Source: Kitasatospora sp. A2-31 | Lineage (GTDB): Bacteria > Actinomycetota > Actinomycetes > Streptomycetales > Streptomycetaceae | Length of the DNA: 64,000 bases | Reading direction: 5' to 3' | Assembly: GCF_022288725.1 (NCBI RefSeq) | Contig: NZ_JAKNTA010000012.1 | Span: forward strand, 49,868 to 113,867 | Shown here: in pieces, positions 1 to 7,721 of the stretch | How positions within the stretch are numbered: position 1 is the first letter of the stretch | Layout: each line of letters opens with the position of its first letter | The notes under the pieces: model-generated | Seen by the model: the letters and a program-made list of their open reading frames with translations, nothing else | Database searches by the model: none | What the model was told of the DNA's origin: nothing | Translations under genes and position numbers: made by a program

Positions 1-94
1 GAGGTCGAGCGGTGCCAGGTCGCTCATGGACGGCACCACGATCAGGGTGGTGGAGCTGCCCGAGGTGACAAGCGCGCCGAAGATCCCCGCCTCG
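1..94 (-). pseudogene. Fragment of a second copy of the DUF3533-like membrane protein
   Basis: Read on the minus strand, these bases encode an in-frame piece (EAGIFGALVTSGSS through SDLAPLDL) equal to about residues 418-449 of the 678-aa protein at 3556-5592. Aligned with 4809-4902 in inverted orientation, 93 of 94 bases agree (one C/G difference at 87). Homology stops abruptly near base 95, so the 5' part of this copy is missing, and the rest continues beyond the left edge. From 95 to about 205 the minus strand stays open (DDPLHQGIEADAAVH), but I do not recognise that stretch. Confidence 0.8.
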
Positions 95-210
95 GCCGTT
101 GAGCACGTCGAGCAGGCAGTGAACGGCCGCGTCGGCTTCGATACCTTGGTGGAGTGGGTCGTCGGTCTTCTTGGAGGTCCTCCTTGTCGCCGGGTGGGGC
201 TGACGTGGCG

Positions 211-942
211 TCACTGTCTCGTGGTCGGTGTGGGGCTCCATGGTGTCCGCCCGGCCGCGTTCAGCCGGGCGCGGCGATCGGGCGGGTCATGGGCGGGCGT
301 TCTTGACGAACTCCCGCCGCCCAGGCGGGGCGCGTCGTAGCCGGCGTCCGCGCCGACGAGCAGGTCCGGTTCACCGGGCTGCCATTGTCCGGCCGAGATC
401 ATCCGCTCGACCAGGTCGCGTAGTTGCTGTGCGGTGGCCTGGGCCGCGTCGTCCCCTGGCGTCAGCCGGATCGCGTCCAGCGGTGCGGTCCACGAGCTGC
501 GGCCGGGCTCAAGTGCGGTGATGACCGAGTAGGGCCGGCCCGGGACGGGGATGTGCTGGTCCTTGCCCCGTCCGTAGGTGCACAGGGTCCGCTCCGGCGA
601 GGTGTGGGCGTCGGGCTGCAGCCAGCAGGTGATGTCGACGGCCAGGACAAGCCGGCCGTCCACTGCGCGGGGCAGCGGCACGGTCGCCAGCGCCCACCGC
701 AGCCCATCGATGTCCAGGCGGCCGCAGGCCAGGGCGTCGTAGGGCCTGCCGTGGCCTCGCCGGTGCTCGCCCACCAGCGAGAGTTCCACCAGCGACCGGA
801 CCGGTCCGTCGGCGCACAGCACCGCGTCGGCCAGCTCGAACAGGGCATCTCCCCGCCGGATCAAGCAGTCGTAGAACTCCCCTCGGAAGCATGACAGTTC
901 AGCGAATGCGTCCCGTCGGACGTTGTCCTGCAGCAGACTCAT
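211..942 (-). pseudogene. Truncated DDE-type transposase
   Basis: This resembles a DDE transposase common in Streptomyces (the type I recall as NF041680). The N-terminus MSLLQDNVRRDAFAEL, the VLAVDITCWLQP catalytic block and TYGRGKDQHIPVPG are all characteristic. After GADAGYDAPRL the expected continuation is lost and the frame runs through unrelated residues to a stop, so only about 200 of roughly 400+ residues remain. I chose the ATG at 942; a GTG at 948 is also in frame. The missing C-terminal catalytic part makes it almost certainly inactive. It lies beside a partial gene copy (1-94) and a GNAT remnant, consistent with repeated rearrangement here. Confidence 0.75.
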
Positions 943-947
943 CCCCA

Positions 948-973
948 CGGCCTTCGTACCCAGACGAAGGCCG
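948..973. repeat. Hairpin just upstream of the truncated transposase
   Basis: CGGCCTTCGT and ACGAAGGCCG form a perfect 10-bp stem with a 6-nt loop immediately before the transposase start. It may be part of the terminal structure or untranslated leader of the old element. No T-run follows. Confidence 0.45.
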
Positions 974-1118
974 CTTCCCTGTGCGGCGGATACTGGTATG
1001 AGTGATCAAGTTCGACGGCTCGTTCGAGGCGATTGCTTAAAGATCAAGCTAGGGCGTGTATCGAAAGCACGGACAGGCCGGGCGGGGTGATGTCCCGGTC
1101 CGGCCCGTCCGCTCTCTG

Positions 1119-1411
1119 CTAAAGGTCCTGATACTGGTGTGTCGTGTGCGTGGGTGTGTAGCCGAGACCGTCGTTGACCCGTCGCATGTGCGCGTTGCTG
1201 TCGGCGGTGTCGGTCAGGAGGTCACCGAGGTCCGGATAGTCCCTGTGGGCCTGTCGGATCGACTCGGCCTTCATCCATCGGCCGAGGCCGTGACCTCGGT
1301 GCTCGGGCAGCACCCCCCTGCCGTAGTGCTGGCCGTCACCTGTGCCGTTGCCGGGGATGACGAGTTCGGTGAAGGCGGCGATCGAGCCGCAGAGTTGAGC
1401 TCGGCCGCCTC
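1119..1411 (-). pseudogene. C-terminal remnant of a GNAT acetyltransferase
   Basis: The minus-strand reading (IAAFTELVIPGNG, GVLPEHRGHGLGRWMK, LLTDTADSNAHMRRVNDGLGY) is the C-terminal half of a GNAT N-acetyltransferase. It includes the acetyl-CoA pyrophosphate-binding Q/RxxGxG/A-type loop (EHRGHGLGRW). The N-terminal half is absent. The recognisable sequence fades out within about 50 bases of the left inverted repeat of the IS element at 1463, so that insertion or an associated deletion probably removed the front of the gene. The stop is a TAG at 1119-1121. It is not expected to be functional. Confidence 0.7.
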
Positions 1412-1462
1412 TTGACTGACCCCTGACCTGACGGCGAAACGTCGCGGCTTGCCGGGGTTTCC

Positions 1463-1485
1463 TCAGAAGCGATTCCCAAAGCGGA
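1463..1485 (+). repeat. Left 23-bp inverted repeat of the IS5-type element
   Basis: The core AGAAGCGATTCCCAAAGC lies within a 23-bp sequence whose exact reverse complement occurs at 3124-3146. Confidence 0.85.
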
Positions 1486-1561
1486 TGACACGCCTGCTGA
1501 TCGAACTGTCGCGCGTGTCGACCTCGTTCGGGTGATCGGGCGCTGATTGAGACATAGGGAA

Positions 1562-1615
1562 AGGGCCTCCTGCACAGCTCGGTGATGTCTAGTCAACTGA
1601 GCATCAGGAGGCCCT
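1562..1615 (+). promoter_or_regulatory. Hairpin that sequesters the transposase ribosome binding site
   Basis: AGGGCCTCCTG (1562-1572) pairs perfectly with CAGGAGGCCCT (1605-1615). An inner GCTC/GAGC pair (1577-1580 with 1599-1602) extends the helix across a small internal loop. The right arm contains the Shine-Dalgarno AGGAGG (1606-1611), five bases before the GTG start at 1617. If the leader is transcribed, the stem would hide the ribosome site. Similar SD-masking structures restrain transposase synthesis in several known IS elements; that role here is inferred. Confidence 0.6.
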
Positions 1616-1616
1616 G

Positions 1617-2567
1617 GTGTCCCACTGTGGCGTGCCCGCCCCGTCCGCGTCTACCTTCGGCGTGTCGCCGTGCGACTGCCTCGCCCACCAGTTCGGCAAC
1701 GCCGCCGACCATCCGGACCGCACCCGCCGCTACCCCTCCGACCTGACCGACGCAGAATGGGCCCTGGTCCGGCCGCTGCTGCCGGTCCCGGCCTGGATGA
1801 ACGGACGCGGCGGGCGCCCGGAAGGGTACTGCCACCGTCAAATGATCGACGCCGTGCGCTCCCTGGTGGCCGAGGGCGTGCGCTGGGCGAGCCTGCCGGC
1901 CGACTTCCCCAGGTGGCGGGCCGCGTACCGGTTCTTCCGCCGCTGGCGCGACAACGACCTGATCAAGGAACTGTACGGCCGGCTGCGCGCCCGCCTGCGC
2001 GAGCTGGCCGGAAGGAAGGACGAGCCCACCGCCGCAATCATCGACTCCCAGTCGGTGAAGGGCGACGCCACCGTTCCCACCGCCTCCCGCGGCTACGACG
2101 CCGGAAAGAGAATCAACGGCCGCAAACGACACATCGCCGTCGACACTCTCGGCCTGCTGCTGGTCGTGATCGTCACCGCGGCCTCGGTCAGCGACCGCGA
2201 CGCCGGCCGCGACCTGCTGGAGCGCGTGCGCGCCCGGCATCGCGCCATCACCCTGGTCTGGGCCGACGGCGGCTACACCGGCTGGCTCGTCGACTTTGCC
2301 CGCGCCGTCCTCTCCCTCGCCCTGACCATCGTCAAGCGCCCCGACGACGCATCCGGGTTCACCGTGCTGCCGCGCCGCTGGGTGGTCGAACGCAGCTTCT
2401 CTCACCTGATCCGGGCCCGACGTCTGGCCCGGGACTACGAGACCCGCACCGACAGCGCCGAAGCCATGCTCTGGTGGGCGGCGAGCATCCCCGCCACCCG
2501 GCGACTGGCCCGCCGGGGTGCCCCCGCTGCCCGCCGCCTCAGCCGGCCCGCCCCGGCCGCGGCTTGA
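1617..2567 (+). CDS. IS5 family transposase
   Basis: This 316-aa single-frame DDE transposase starts at GTG, with AGGAGG five bases upstream. It opens with the DUF4096-type region (RYPSDLTDAEWALVRPLLP, about residues 38-56), followed by the WRAAYRFFRRWR segment. The catalytic domain shows AAIIDSQSVKG (first Asp, about 141), WADGGYTG (second Asp) and RRWVVERSFSHLIRARRLARDYE (the Glu in the Y/W-VVER motif). All three acidic residues are present and there is no frameshift, so it looks active. Expression may be limited by the hairpin over its ribosome site. It sits inside perfect 23-bp inverted repeats and converges on the coiled-coil gene. Confidence 0.9.
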   Translation: MSHCGVPAPSASTFGVSPCDCLAHQFGNAADHPDRTRRYPSDLTDAEWALVRPLLPVPAWMNGRGGRPEGYCHRQMIDAVRSLVAEGVRWASLPADFPRWRAAYRFFRRWRDNDLIKELYGRLRARLRELAGRKDEPTAAIIDSQSVKGDATVPTASRGYDAGKRINGRKRHIAVDTLGLLLVVIVTAASVSDRDAGRDLLERVRARHRAITLVWADGGYTGWLVDFARAVLSLALTIVKRPDDASGFTVLPRRWVVERSFSHLIRARRLARDYETRTDSAEAMLWWAASIPATRRLARRGAPAARRLSRPAPAAA

Positions 2568-3027
2568 ACAACCCCGGCCCGTCCTCGCACAACCACCCGC
2601 GCTCCACCAGCCGCTTGGCACGGAACCGAGCGGCCTGTTCGCGCGCGTCACTGGCCTGCCAGCCCAGATGATCGCGCATCTGCCGGGCCCGCACGCCGCC
2701 CCCGCCACCGGCTGCGTCGTCCTGGACCAGTGCCACGATCGCCGCGCAGTCACCCGGCAGCACCGCAAGATCCAACCCCTGACGCCACGGCGGGATTTCG
2801 ACCCTGGCCGCAACACCACCCGCAGCCCCCGCCACCGCGGTGTCCGGCACGCCCGACGCGGCGGCCAGGGCATCGACGACCTCCTCGCGGGCGACGGCCG
2901 CGCGCCGCACGGCCTCCTCTGCCTCCAGCACCGCCGCCCGGACCCGCTCCAGCTCGGCGCGCAACTCCTCCACTCGGGCCAGCGCGGCCCGTTCGCGTTC
3001 CTCCAGCAGCCCCAGCACCGACGGCAT
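2539..3027 (-). CDS. IS-associated coiled-coil / winged-helix-like protein
   Basis: A 162-aa protein starts at ATG 3027, chosen because GGAGGTGG lies five bases upstream; an in-frame start at 3042 lacks this. Residues 1-60 (MPSVLGLLEERERAALARVEEL and on) are rich in E, R, L and A and should form a long coiled coil. Residues 95-160 (IVALVQDD, RARQMRDHLGW, FRAKRLVERGWLCEDGPGLF) read like a small winged-helix DNA-binding fold. I recall relatives scattered near insertion sequences in Streptomyces. It lies inside the element's inverted repeats and overlaps the transposase 3' end by 29 bp, so it probably travels with it, perhaps as an accessory or antisense regulator. Its function is unknown. Confidence 0.65.
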   Translation of the reverse strand: MPSVLGLLEERERAALARVEELRAELERVRAAVLEAEEAVRRAAVAREEVVDALAAASGVPDTAVAGAAGGVAARVEIPPWRQGLDLAVLPGDCAAIVALVQDDAAGGGGGVRARQMRDHLGWQASDAREQAARFRAKRLVERGWLCEDGPGLFKPRPGRAG

Positions 3028-3123
3028 CCGCCACCTCCGCACACAGCGAGCGTGAACACAGCGGATCCAGCCTGCCTACCCGGCGACGACCACATGCCTG
3101 AACAGCGAAGACTTGAAGCTACG

Positions 3124-3146
3124 TCCGCTTTGGGAATCGCTTCTGA
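3124..3146 (-). repeat. Right 23-bp inverted repeat of the IS5-type element
   Basis: This is the exact reverse complement of 1463-1485 (core GCTTTGGGAATCGCTTCT). It lies about 100 bp upstream of the accessory gene start. Confidence 0.85.
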
Positions 3147-3555
3147 CCATGCGCATCGACGAGCTCGCCACCGCCCTTCACGCCACTCCGAGACCCGTGT
3201 GTTCGAACCCGCATGGCGTAGGCGGCTGTCACGTCCGGACGGAGCGCATGTCCCACGGGAGCCTGCGCGCTGCTCCGGCGACACCGTCGATTCCCCCCTT
3301 CTCCCCCCTTCGACAGGCCTGACCACATCGGATCATCGCTGTCCTCGAGTTGCCGCTCCACCGGACCTGTGTCGGGATTGCTAGCGGGGAGTCGGCCTGA
3401 CGACCACCGACTACCCGGGGCCGAAGCCGACCGCAGTAGCGCTGTTCAACCGACGGTTCGGGCGACCCATCAGTCGCGGCGTACCGCATCGCGACGCCGT
3501 TCAATCGCAAAGTGCGTGAAGGACGGACCAGGCGGCGGCTGGCTGGAGGACAGGG
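3147..3555. other. 409-bp gene-free stretch
   Basis: I found no coding sequence with a credible start and family. The interval lies between the IS right end and the DUF3533-like gene and presumably carries that gene's promoter; I see no clear -35/-10 pair. Confidence 0.4.
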
Positions 3556-5592
3556 ATGGCGAAGCAGGCGGCTTCCACGGGTTCCGTGACGAAGATCGTC
3601 TTCACGCTGGGGCTGGTGCTCTTCGGTCAGGCTTTGCTCGCACTGTCCCTCGTCAGTGCCCAGCAGTTGCTCGTGCCGCGGAACATGCCCTTCGGCGTGA
3701 CCGGGCCGCCGTCGCCCGTGGTCGCCGAGGTGGCATCGAGGGTCGGGCTCGACCTGACCTCCTATCCAAGCCCGTCGGCTGTGACAGACGCGGCAGGCCG
3801 GGGCGAGCTGTACGGCGGGTACGTCAGCAGCGGTTCGACCGACACGCTGATCATCGTCCCGGCGAAGAGCTTCTTCGCCCAGACCGAGCTGGAGCCGGCG
3901 TTCGAGGCCGCGGCCCGCAAGCTCAACCAACCGGTCACCGTGCAAACGGTCAAGCCACTCGCGGCCAGTGACCCGGTCGGCGCCGTGACGTCACTTCTGT
4001 TGCTGCCGTTGCTGATCGGCGGCTATCTGGCGGCGGTCCTGGTCTTCAAGGCGGCCCACGGCGTCGCCGCCGCACCATGGCGCGCGGCCATCCTGGCCGG
4101 GTACGCGCTGGTGGGCGCAGTGCTGACCGACGTGATCGCCGGGTTGGGGATCGGCGCGTATGCCAGCAGCCACTTCTGGCCCCTGCTGCCGTGCTTCTGG
4201 CTCATCACCGCGGCGGTGGCGCTGGCCGCCGCCGCCGTGCAGGCCGTGGTGGGCAAGATCGGCACCCTGTTGGTGGCGCTGCTCTTCATCGCCGTCGGCG
4301 GCCCGCCCGCCGGGGGGCTCGGCACGTATCTGCTGCCGGTCTACTGGCGCAACATCGGGGTCGTCCTCCCGGCGCAGAACGCGGTCACCCTGGTCAATCA
4401 CGTCCTGTACTTCGGTGGCAACGACATCACCACACCGATCGTCGTCCTGCTCCTCTACGCCGCCGCCGGAACGGCCGTCATCGCCTGGTTCGGCCGCATC
4501 CGCCCGGGCAGGACGGCCGCCCGCGCGGGCAGCGGCCCGCAAGAGACGGCGGCCACGGCGGACGGCCCTGCGGCAACCCCAGCCGACGCCCGGCGGCGCA
4601 GGATCGGTTTCCTCGTGGCGCTGGGCATCTGCGCCGTCATGCAGTGCCTGTTCGCCACCACCTACATGAGCGCCTCGCACGCCCCCAAGGCCGACAACCT
4701 GCCGTTCGGCGTGGTCGGCACCTCGCCCGTCCTGCCCGCGGCCCAGAAGGCCATCTCTTTGAAGGTCACCCAGTACTCGGACGAGGCTACGGCCAAGACT
4801 GCGATGGACGAGGCGCGGATCTTCGGCGCGCTTGTCACCTCGGGCAGCTCCACCACCCTGATCGTGGTGCCGTCCATGAGCGACCTGGCACCGCTCGACC
4901 TCGCGGTGAGGTTCGAGGAGGCGGCCAAGGCCACCGGTCAGCCGCTGACGGTGCAGCAGTACGCCCCGACCCCGCTCGTGCCCAAGGACCCGTTCGGCCT
5001 GGTCCAGGCGCTGATGCTGGTTCCGCTGCTGATCGGCGGGTACATGAGCTCGACCCTGCTCATGAGCGCCACCGGCCGGGCGGCCGGCCGCTGGCGCGCC
5101 GCCCAACTGGCCGGTTTCGCCGTGGTCAGCGGTCTGATCATCGATGTGATCGTCTGCTACTGGCTGCAGGGCTTTCCAAGCCACAAGTTCTGGATCACCT
5201 GGCCCGTCTGCACGCTGATCGTCGCCGTGGTCGCCTTCGTCGCCGCCGTCCTGCAGAAGCTGCTCGGGCCGATCGGCACCCTGGTGACGATCATCGCGAT
5301 CCTCCTGTTCGGCAACCCTTCCTCCGGCGGCGCCACCGGGGTGCCGTACCTGCCCGCCTTCTGGCGCGACCTCGGGCCCTACCTGCCGCCCCGCAACGGC
5401 TACATCCTGCTCCACCACACGATCTACTTCGACGGCCACGGAACGGGCCAGGCCCTCACCGTCCTGCTCGTCTACCTGGGCGTCGCCGGCGCCGTTCTCG
5501 CCTTCCTCGACTGGCGCCGCCCCGAAGCGGAGGTTCCCACCGACGCCACCGAAGCCGCGGCCATGTCCGTCCCGATCGGCGCCGTGCCGTGA
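3556..5592 (+). CDS. Tandem-duplicated DUF3533-like integral membrane protein
   Basis: This 678-aa membrane protein is built from two homologous halves (about residues 1-325 and 345-655) joined by an Ala/Arg-rich linker. Each half has an N-terminal helix, an extracytoplasmic segment (NMPFGVTGPP / NLPFGVVGTS, then GGYVSSGSTDTLIIVP / GALVTSGSSTTLIVVP), a DPVGAVTSLLLLPLLIGGY / DPFGLVQALMLVPLLIGGY helix, and further helices ending in PVYWRNIGVVLPAQNAVTLV / PAFWRDLGPYLPPRNGYILL. This matches the layout of DUF3533/ABC-2-like permeases, which normally have one such unit. It has no ATPase neighbour. A near-identical inverted fragment occurs at 1-94. The transported substrate is unknown; efflux is a guess from family. 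Confidence 0.8.
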   Translation: MAKQAASTGSVTKIVFTLGLVLFGQALLALSLVSAQQLLVPRNMPFGVTGPPSPVVAEVASRVGLDLTSYPSPSAVTDAAGRGELYGGYVSSGSTDTLIIVPAKSFFAQTELEPAFEAAARKLNQPVTVQTVKPLAASDPVGAVTSLLLLPLLIGGYLAAVLVFKAAHGVAAAPWRAAILAGYALVGAVLTDVIAGLGIGAYASSHFWPLLPCFWLITAAVALAAAAVQAVVGKIGTLLVALLFIAVGGPPAGGLGTYLLPVYWRNIGVVLPAQNAVTLVNHVLYFGGNDITTPIVVLLLYAAAGTAVIAWFGRIRPGRTAARAGSGPQETAATADGPAATPADARRRRIGFLVALGICAVMQCLFATTYMSASHAPKADNLPFGVVGTSPVLPAAQKAISLKVTQYSDEATAKTAMDEARIFGALVTSGSSTTLIVVPSMSDLAPLDLAVRFEEAAKATGQPLTVQQYAPTPLVPKDPFGLVQALMLVPLLIGGYMSSTLLMSATGRAAGRWRAAQLAGFAVVSGLIIDVIVCYWLQGFPSHKFWITWPVCTLIVAVVAFVAAVLQKLLGPIGTLVTIIAILLFGNPSSGGATGVPYLPAFWRDLGPYLPPRNGYILLHHTIYFDGHGTGQALTVLLVYLGVAGAVLAFLDWRRPEAEVPTDATEAAAMSVPIGAVP

Positions 5593-5699
5593 GTGCTCGC
5601 AGCTTGGCGGTCCGCCGGGCGAGGGGTGCGGTCCCGAAGGGGGTGTCCAAGCGCGTGGTGCCGGTGCTACGCGGCTCACGGAAGTCGTGTTGGCCGACC

Positions 5700-6064
5700 C
5701 TGTAGGGCGCGACCGAGTAGCCGGGTTGCGGCCACAGCCCGGTCTCGCACACGGCACGGGCGGGGCGGGACTCGACGACCTGCCACGCCGTCCCGCGGAG
5801 CAGGCCGTGGACGGCGTTGCCGTGCTCGGGCTCGGCCAGCGGCAGTTGCAGGTCCTCGCCGCGCCACCGGTAGCGTCCCGCACCGACCAGGTTCGGCCAC
5901 GGTACGAGGATCTGACCGCGCGCCTGCGGTGATGCGGTCCTCGGCGTCGAAGCCGTGGAGCACGGCCCGACCCCCGACCGCGTACGACCGCAACGCTGCT
6001 CCGAGTTCGACGACGACGGCGACCTGGTCGCCATGCCGCAGGGTCAGCTGACGTCCGGTTCGGC
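5700..6064 (-). pseudogene. Broken aldose 1-epimerase (galM-like) remnant
   Basis: Two adjacent minus-strand frames together read like the N-terminal third of aldose 1-epimerase. The first reads LTLRHGDQVAVVVELGAALRSYAVGGRAVLHGF (about 6050-5935). The second reads GQILVPWPNLVGAGRYRW, QLPLAEPEHGNAVHGLLRG and LWPQPGYSVAP (about 5925-5705). A 2-base loss at about 5917-5925 (GARGQ expected, frame slips after GAR) separates them. The remaining two thirds, with the catalytic Glu, are gone. The 5' end sits against the inverted end of the cassette at 6071; removing the cassette restores an open frame continuing upstream. A dead gene. Confidence 0.7.
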
Positions 6065-6070
6065 TCTCAT

Positions 6071-6164
6071 GTGGCTTTGTTCACGAGTTGCGACAGCGGA
6101 TGTACGCGACTTTGAACAGCACCATGAACCGGTCGTGTTCGATGTTCACGAGAAGTGACAGCAC
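6071..6164 (+). repeat. Left end of the cassette with three iterons
   Basis: Iterons start at 6079 (GTTCACGAGTTGCGACAGC), 6102 (GTACGCGACTTTGAACAGC) and 6144 (GTTCACGAGAAGTGACAGC), spaced 23 and 42 bp. The first lies inside the 27-bp terminal repeat; the second and third end in CAC. Confidence 0.75.
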
Positions 6165-6189
6165 AGCTTGATGCGGTACCGGGGTCTGA

Positions 6190-6798
6190 TCAGCGTCGGT
6201 TGCCTCCCGGCCGGGCTCCGGTGGTCAGCCCGGGGGTGACCAGGGCGAGCCAACGGGCCCGGGCCGCGGACGGTTGGTCGGTGGGAGCGGTGGAGAACAG
6301 CAGGTAGATGTCACTGACGGTCACGTCGGGATGGATGTCGCCGTCGGACTGGCCTGCCCGGATGAGTGCGGCGACGGCGTTGCTGCCGCGGTCCTCGTCG
6401 GCGTGGTCGCCCGGCTCCGCGCCCAGCGTCCGGGCGGCCGCCTTCACGGCGCGGTCGGTGACGGACTGCTCGATGACGCGGCCGAGGAAGGCGGTCAGCT
6501 CGTCCGCGGCCCGGGCTCCGGCGGCGACGCGGGCGAGGACGGCTTCGGCGTCGTCGGCGACGCGGGCGACGCACTCGGCGACGACGGCGGCGACCAGGTC
6601 CGTCTTGGTGGGGAAGTGCCGGTACAGGGTGCCCACGGCCACGCCCGCAGCGGCTGCTATCTCGTCCATGCCGACCTCGGGGCCGTGCTGGGTGATCTGT
6701 TCACCGGCGGCGGTGAGGATCTTCCGTCGGTTGCGGACCGCGTCGGCGCGCGGTGCCCTGGCCTGGGTCACAGAACTCGCCTGCCCTTTCACTTGCAT
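6190..6798 (-). CDS. TetR family transcriptional regulator
   Basis: A ~202-aa repressor. The N-terminal TetR HTH spans about residues 22-68 (NRRKILTAAGEQITQHG, then MDEIAAAAGVAVGTLYRHFPTKTDLV, containing the recognition helix). The C-terminal ligand/dimer domain is typical (RVIEQSVTDRAVKAAARTLG, ALIRAGQSDGDIHPDVTVSD). I took ATG 6798; a TTG at 6801 is also in frame. It is transcribed away from the SDR gene at 6863, and two TGAAC palindromes fill the intergenic region, so it most likely represses both itself and the SDR. Both genes lie inside the iteron-ended cassette. Confidence 0.85.
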   Translation of the reverse strand: MQVKGQASSVTQARAPRADAVRNRRKILTAAGEQITQHGPEVGMDEIAAAAGVAVGTLYRHFPTKTDLVAAVVAECVARVADDAEAVLARVAAGARAADELTAFLGRVIEQSVTDRAVKAAARTLGAEPGDHADEDRGSNAVAALIRAGQSDGDIHPDVTVSDIYLLFSTAPTDQPSAARARWLALVTPGLTTGARPGGNRR

Positions 6799-6803
6799 CA
6801 AGA

Positions 6804-6841
6804 TGAACCAAGGTTCAGGATAGATGGTGAACCATAGTTCA
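6804..6841. promoter_or_regulatory. Paired operators for the cassette TetR regulator
   Basis: TGAACCAAGGTTCA (6804-6817) is a perfect 14-bp palindrome. TGAACCATAGTTCA (6828-6841) is palindromic at 12 of 14 positions. The centres are 24 bp apart in the divergent TetR/SDR interval, a classic TetR arrangement. Binding by the adjacent TetR is inferred. Confidence 0.75.
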
Positions 6842-6862
6842 TCTTACCCGTGAGGACCCGCC

Positions 6863-7693
6863 ATGCCCGCCAAGACCGCCCTCGTCACCGGTGCCTCCTC
6901 CGGCATCGGCGAAGCCACCGCCCTCAAGCTCAACGAGCTCGGCTACACCGTCTACGGCGCCGCCCGCCGCACCGACCGCCTGGCCAAGCTCGCCGACCGC
7001 GGCGTCCGCCCGCTCGCGATGGACGTCACCGACGAGGACTCCATGCGGGCCGGCATCGACAAGATCATCGCGGAGACCGGCCGGATCCACGTGCTGGTCA
7101 ACAACGCCGGCTACGGCTCCTACGGCGCCCTGGAGGACGTGCCCCTGGACGAGGCCCGCTACCAGTTCGAGGTCAACGTCTTCGGCGCGATCCGCCTGAC
7201 CCAGCTCGTCCTGCCCCACATGCGCGCCCAGCGCTCCGGCACCGTCGTCAACGTCACCTCCATGGGCGGCAAGATCTACACGCCGCTCGGCGGCTGGTAC
7301 CACGGCACCAAGTTCGCCCTCGAAGCCCTCAGCGACTGCCTGCGCCTGGAGGCCAAGCCCTTCGGCATCGACGTCGTCGTCATCGAGCCGGGCGGCATCG
7401 CCACCGAATGGGGCGCCATCGCCGCCGACAAGCTGGAGAAGTCCTCCACCGCCGGCGCCTACGCCACCCAGGCCGCCGCCGTGGCCTCCTCCCTGCGCTC
7501 CGAGGCCAACGCCAACCGCAACTCCCCGCCGTCCGTCATCGCCGACGCCATCGCCAAGGCGGTCACCGCCCGCCGCCCCAAGACCCGCTACGCCACCGGC
7601 TTCGGCGCCCGCCCGCTCATCGCCCTGCGCCGCCTCCTGCCCGACCGCGCGTTCGACACCGTCATCTCCCGCGCCATCGGCCTGCCACGCTGA
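6863..7693 (+). CDS. Short-chain dehydrogenase/reductase
   Basis: A 276-aa classical SDR. The nucleotide-binding motif is TGASSGIG (residues 8-15), and AARRTDR after the second strand, with its arginines, suggests NADP(H). Further motifs are NNAGYG (about 78-83), the catalytic Ser in VNVTSMGGKIYTP, and YHGTK (Tyr/Lys pair about 149-153). The sequence after EPGGIATEW resembles the oxidoreductases often annotated beside a TetR gene in actinomycetes. The substrate is not predictable. Likely derepressed when the divergent TetR binds its ligand. It is the other cargo gene of the cassette. Confidence 0.88.
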   Translation: MPAKTALVTGASSGIGEATALKLNELGYTVYGAARRTDRLAKLADRGVRPLAMDVTDEDSMRAGIDKIIAETGRIHVLVNNAGYGSYGALEDVPLDEARYQFEVNVFGAIRLTQLVLPHMRAQRSGTVVNVTSMGGKIYTPLGGWYHGTKFALEALSDCLRLEAKPFGIDVVVIEPGGIATEWGAIAADKLEKSSTAGAYATQAAAVASSLRSEANANRNSPPSVIADAIAKAVTARRPKTRYATGFGARPLIALRRLLPDRAFDTVISRAIGLPR

Positions 7694-7721
7694 ACCATCC
7701 GGGACAGCCAAGGCCCGCAGG

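Larger units (their letters stand above)
1463..3146. mobile_element. IS5-type insertion sequence with accessory gene
   Basis: A 1,684-bp unit is bounded by perfect 23-bp inverted repeats (1463-1485 and 3124-3146). It holds an intact IS5-type transposase on the plus strand and a convergent coiled-coil accessory gene on the minus strand, with 3' ends overlapping by 29 bp. The bases outside the repeats differ (left ...TTTCC, right CCATG...), so beyond a possible 2-bp CC I see no convincing target duplication. The element interrupts or abuts a GNAT remnant. The ends are seen directly; the family follows from the transposase. Confidence 0.75.

Noticed and set aside
3176..3210. tRNA-like T-loop sequence (GTGTTCGAACCCGC)
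   Set aside because: The flanking bases do not form a T-stem, and no acceptor, D or anticodon arms are found.
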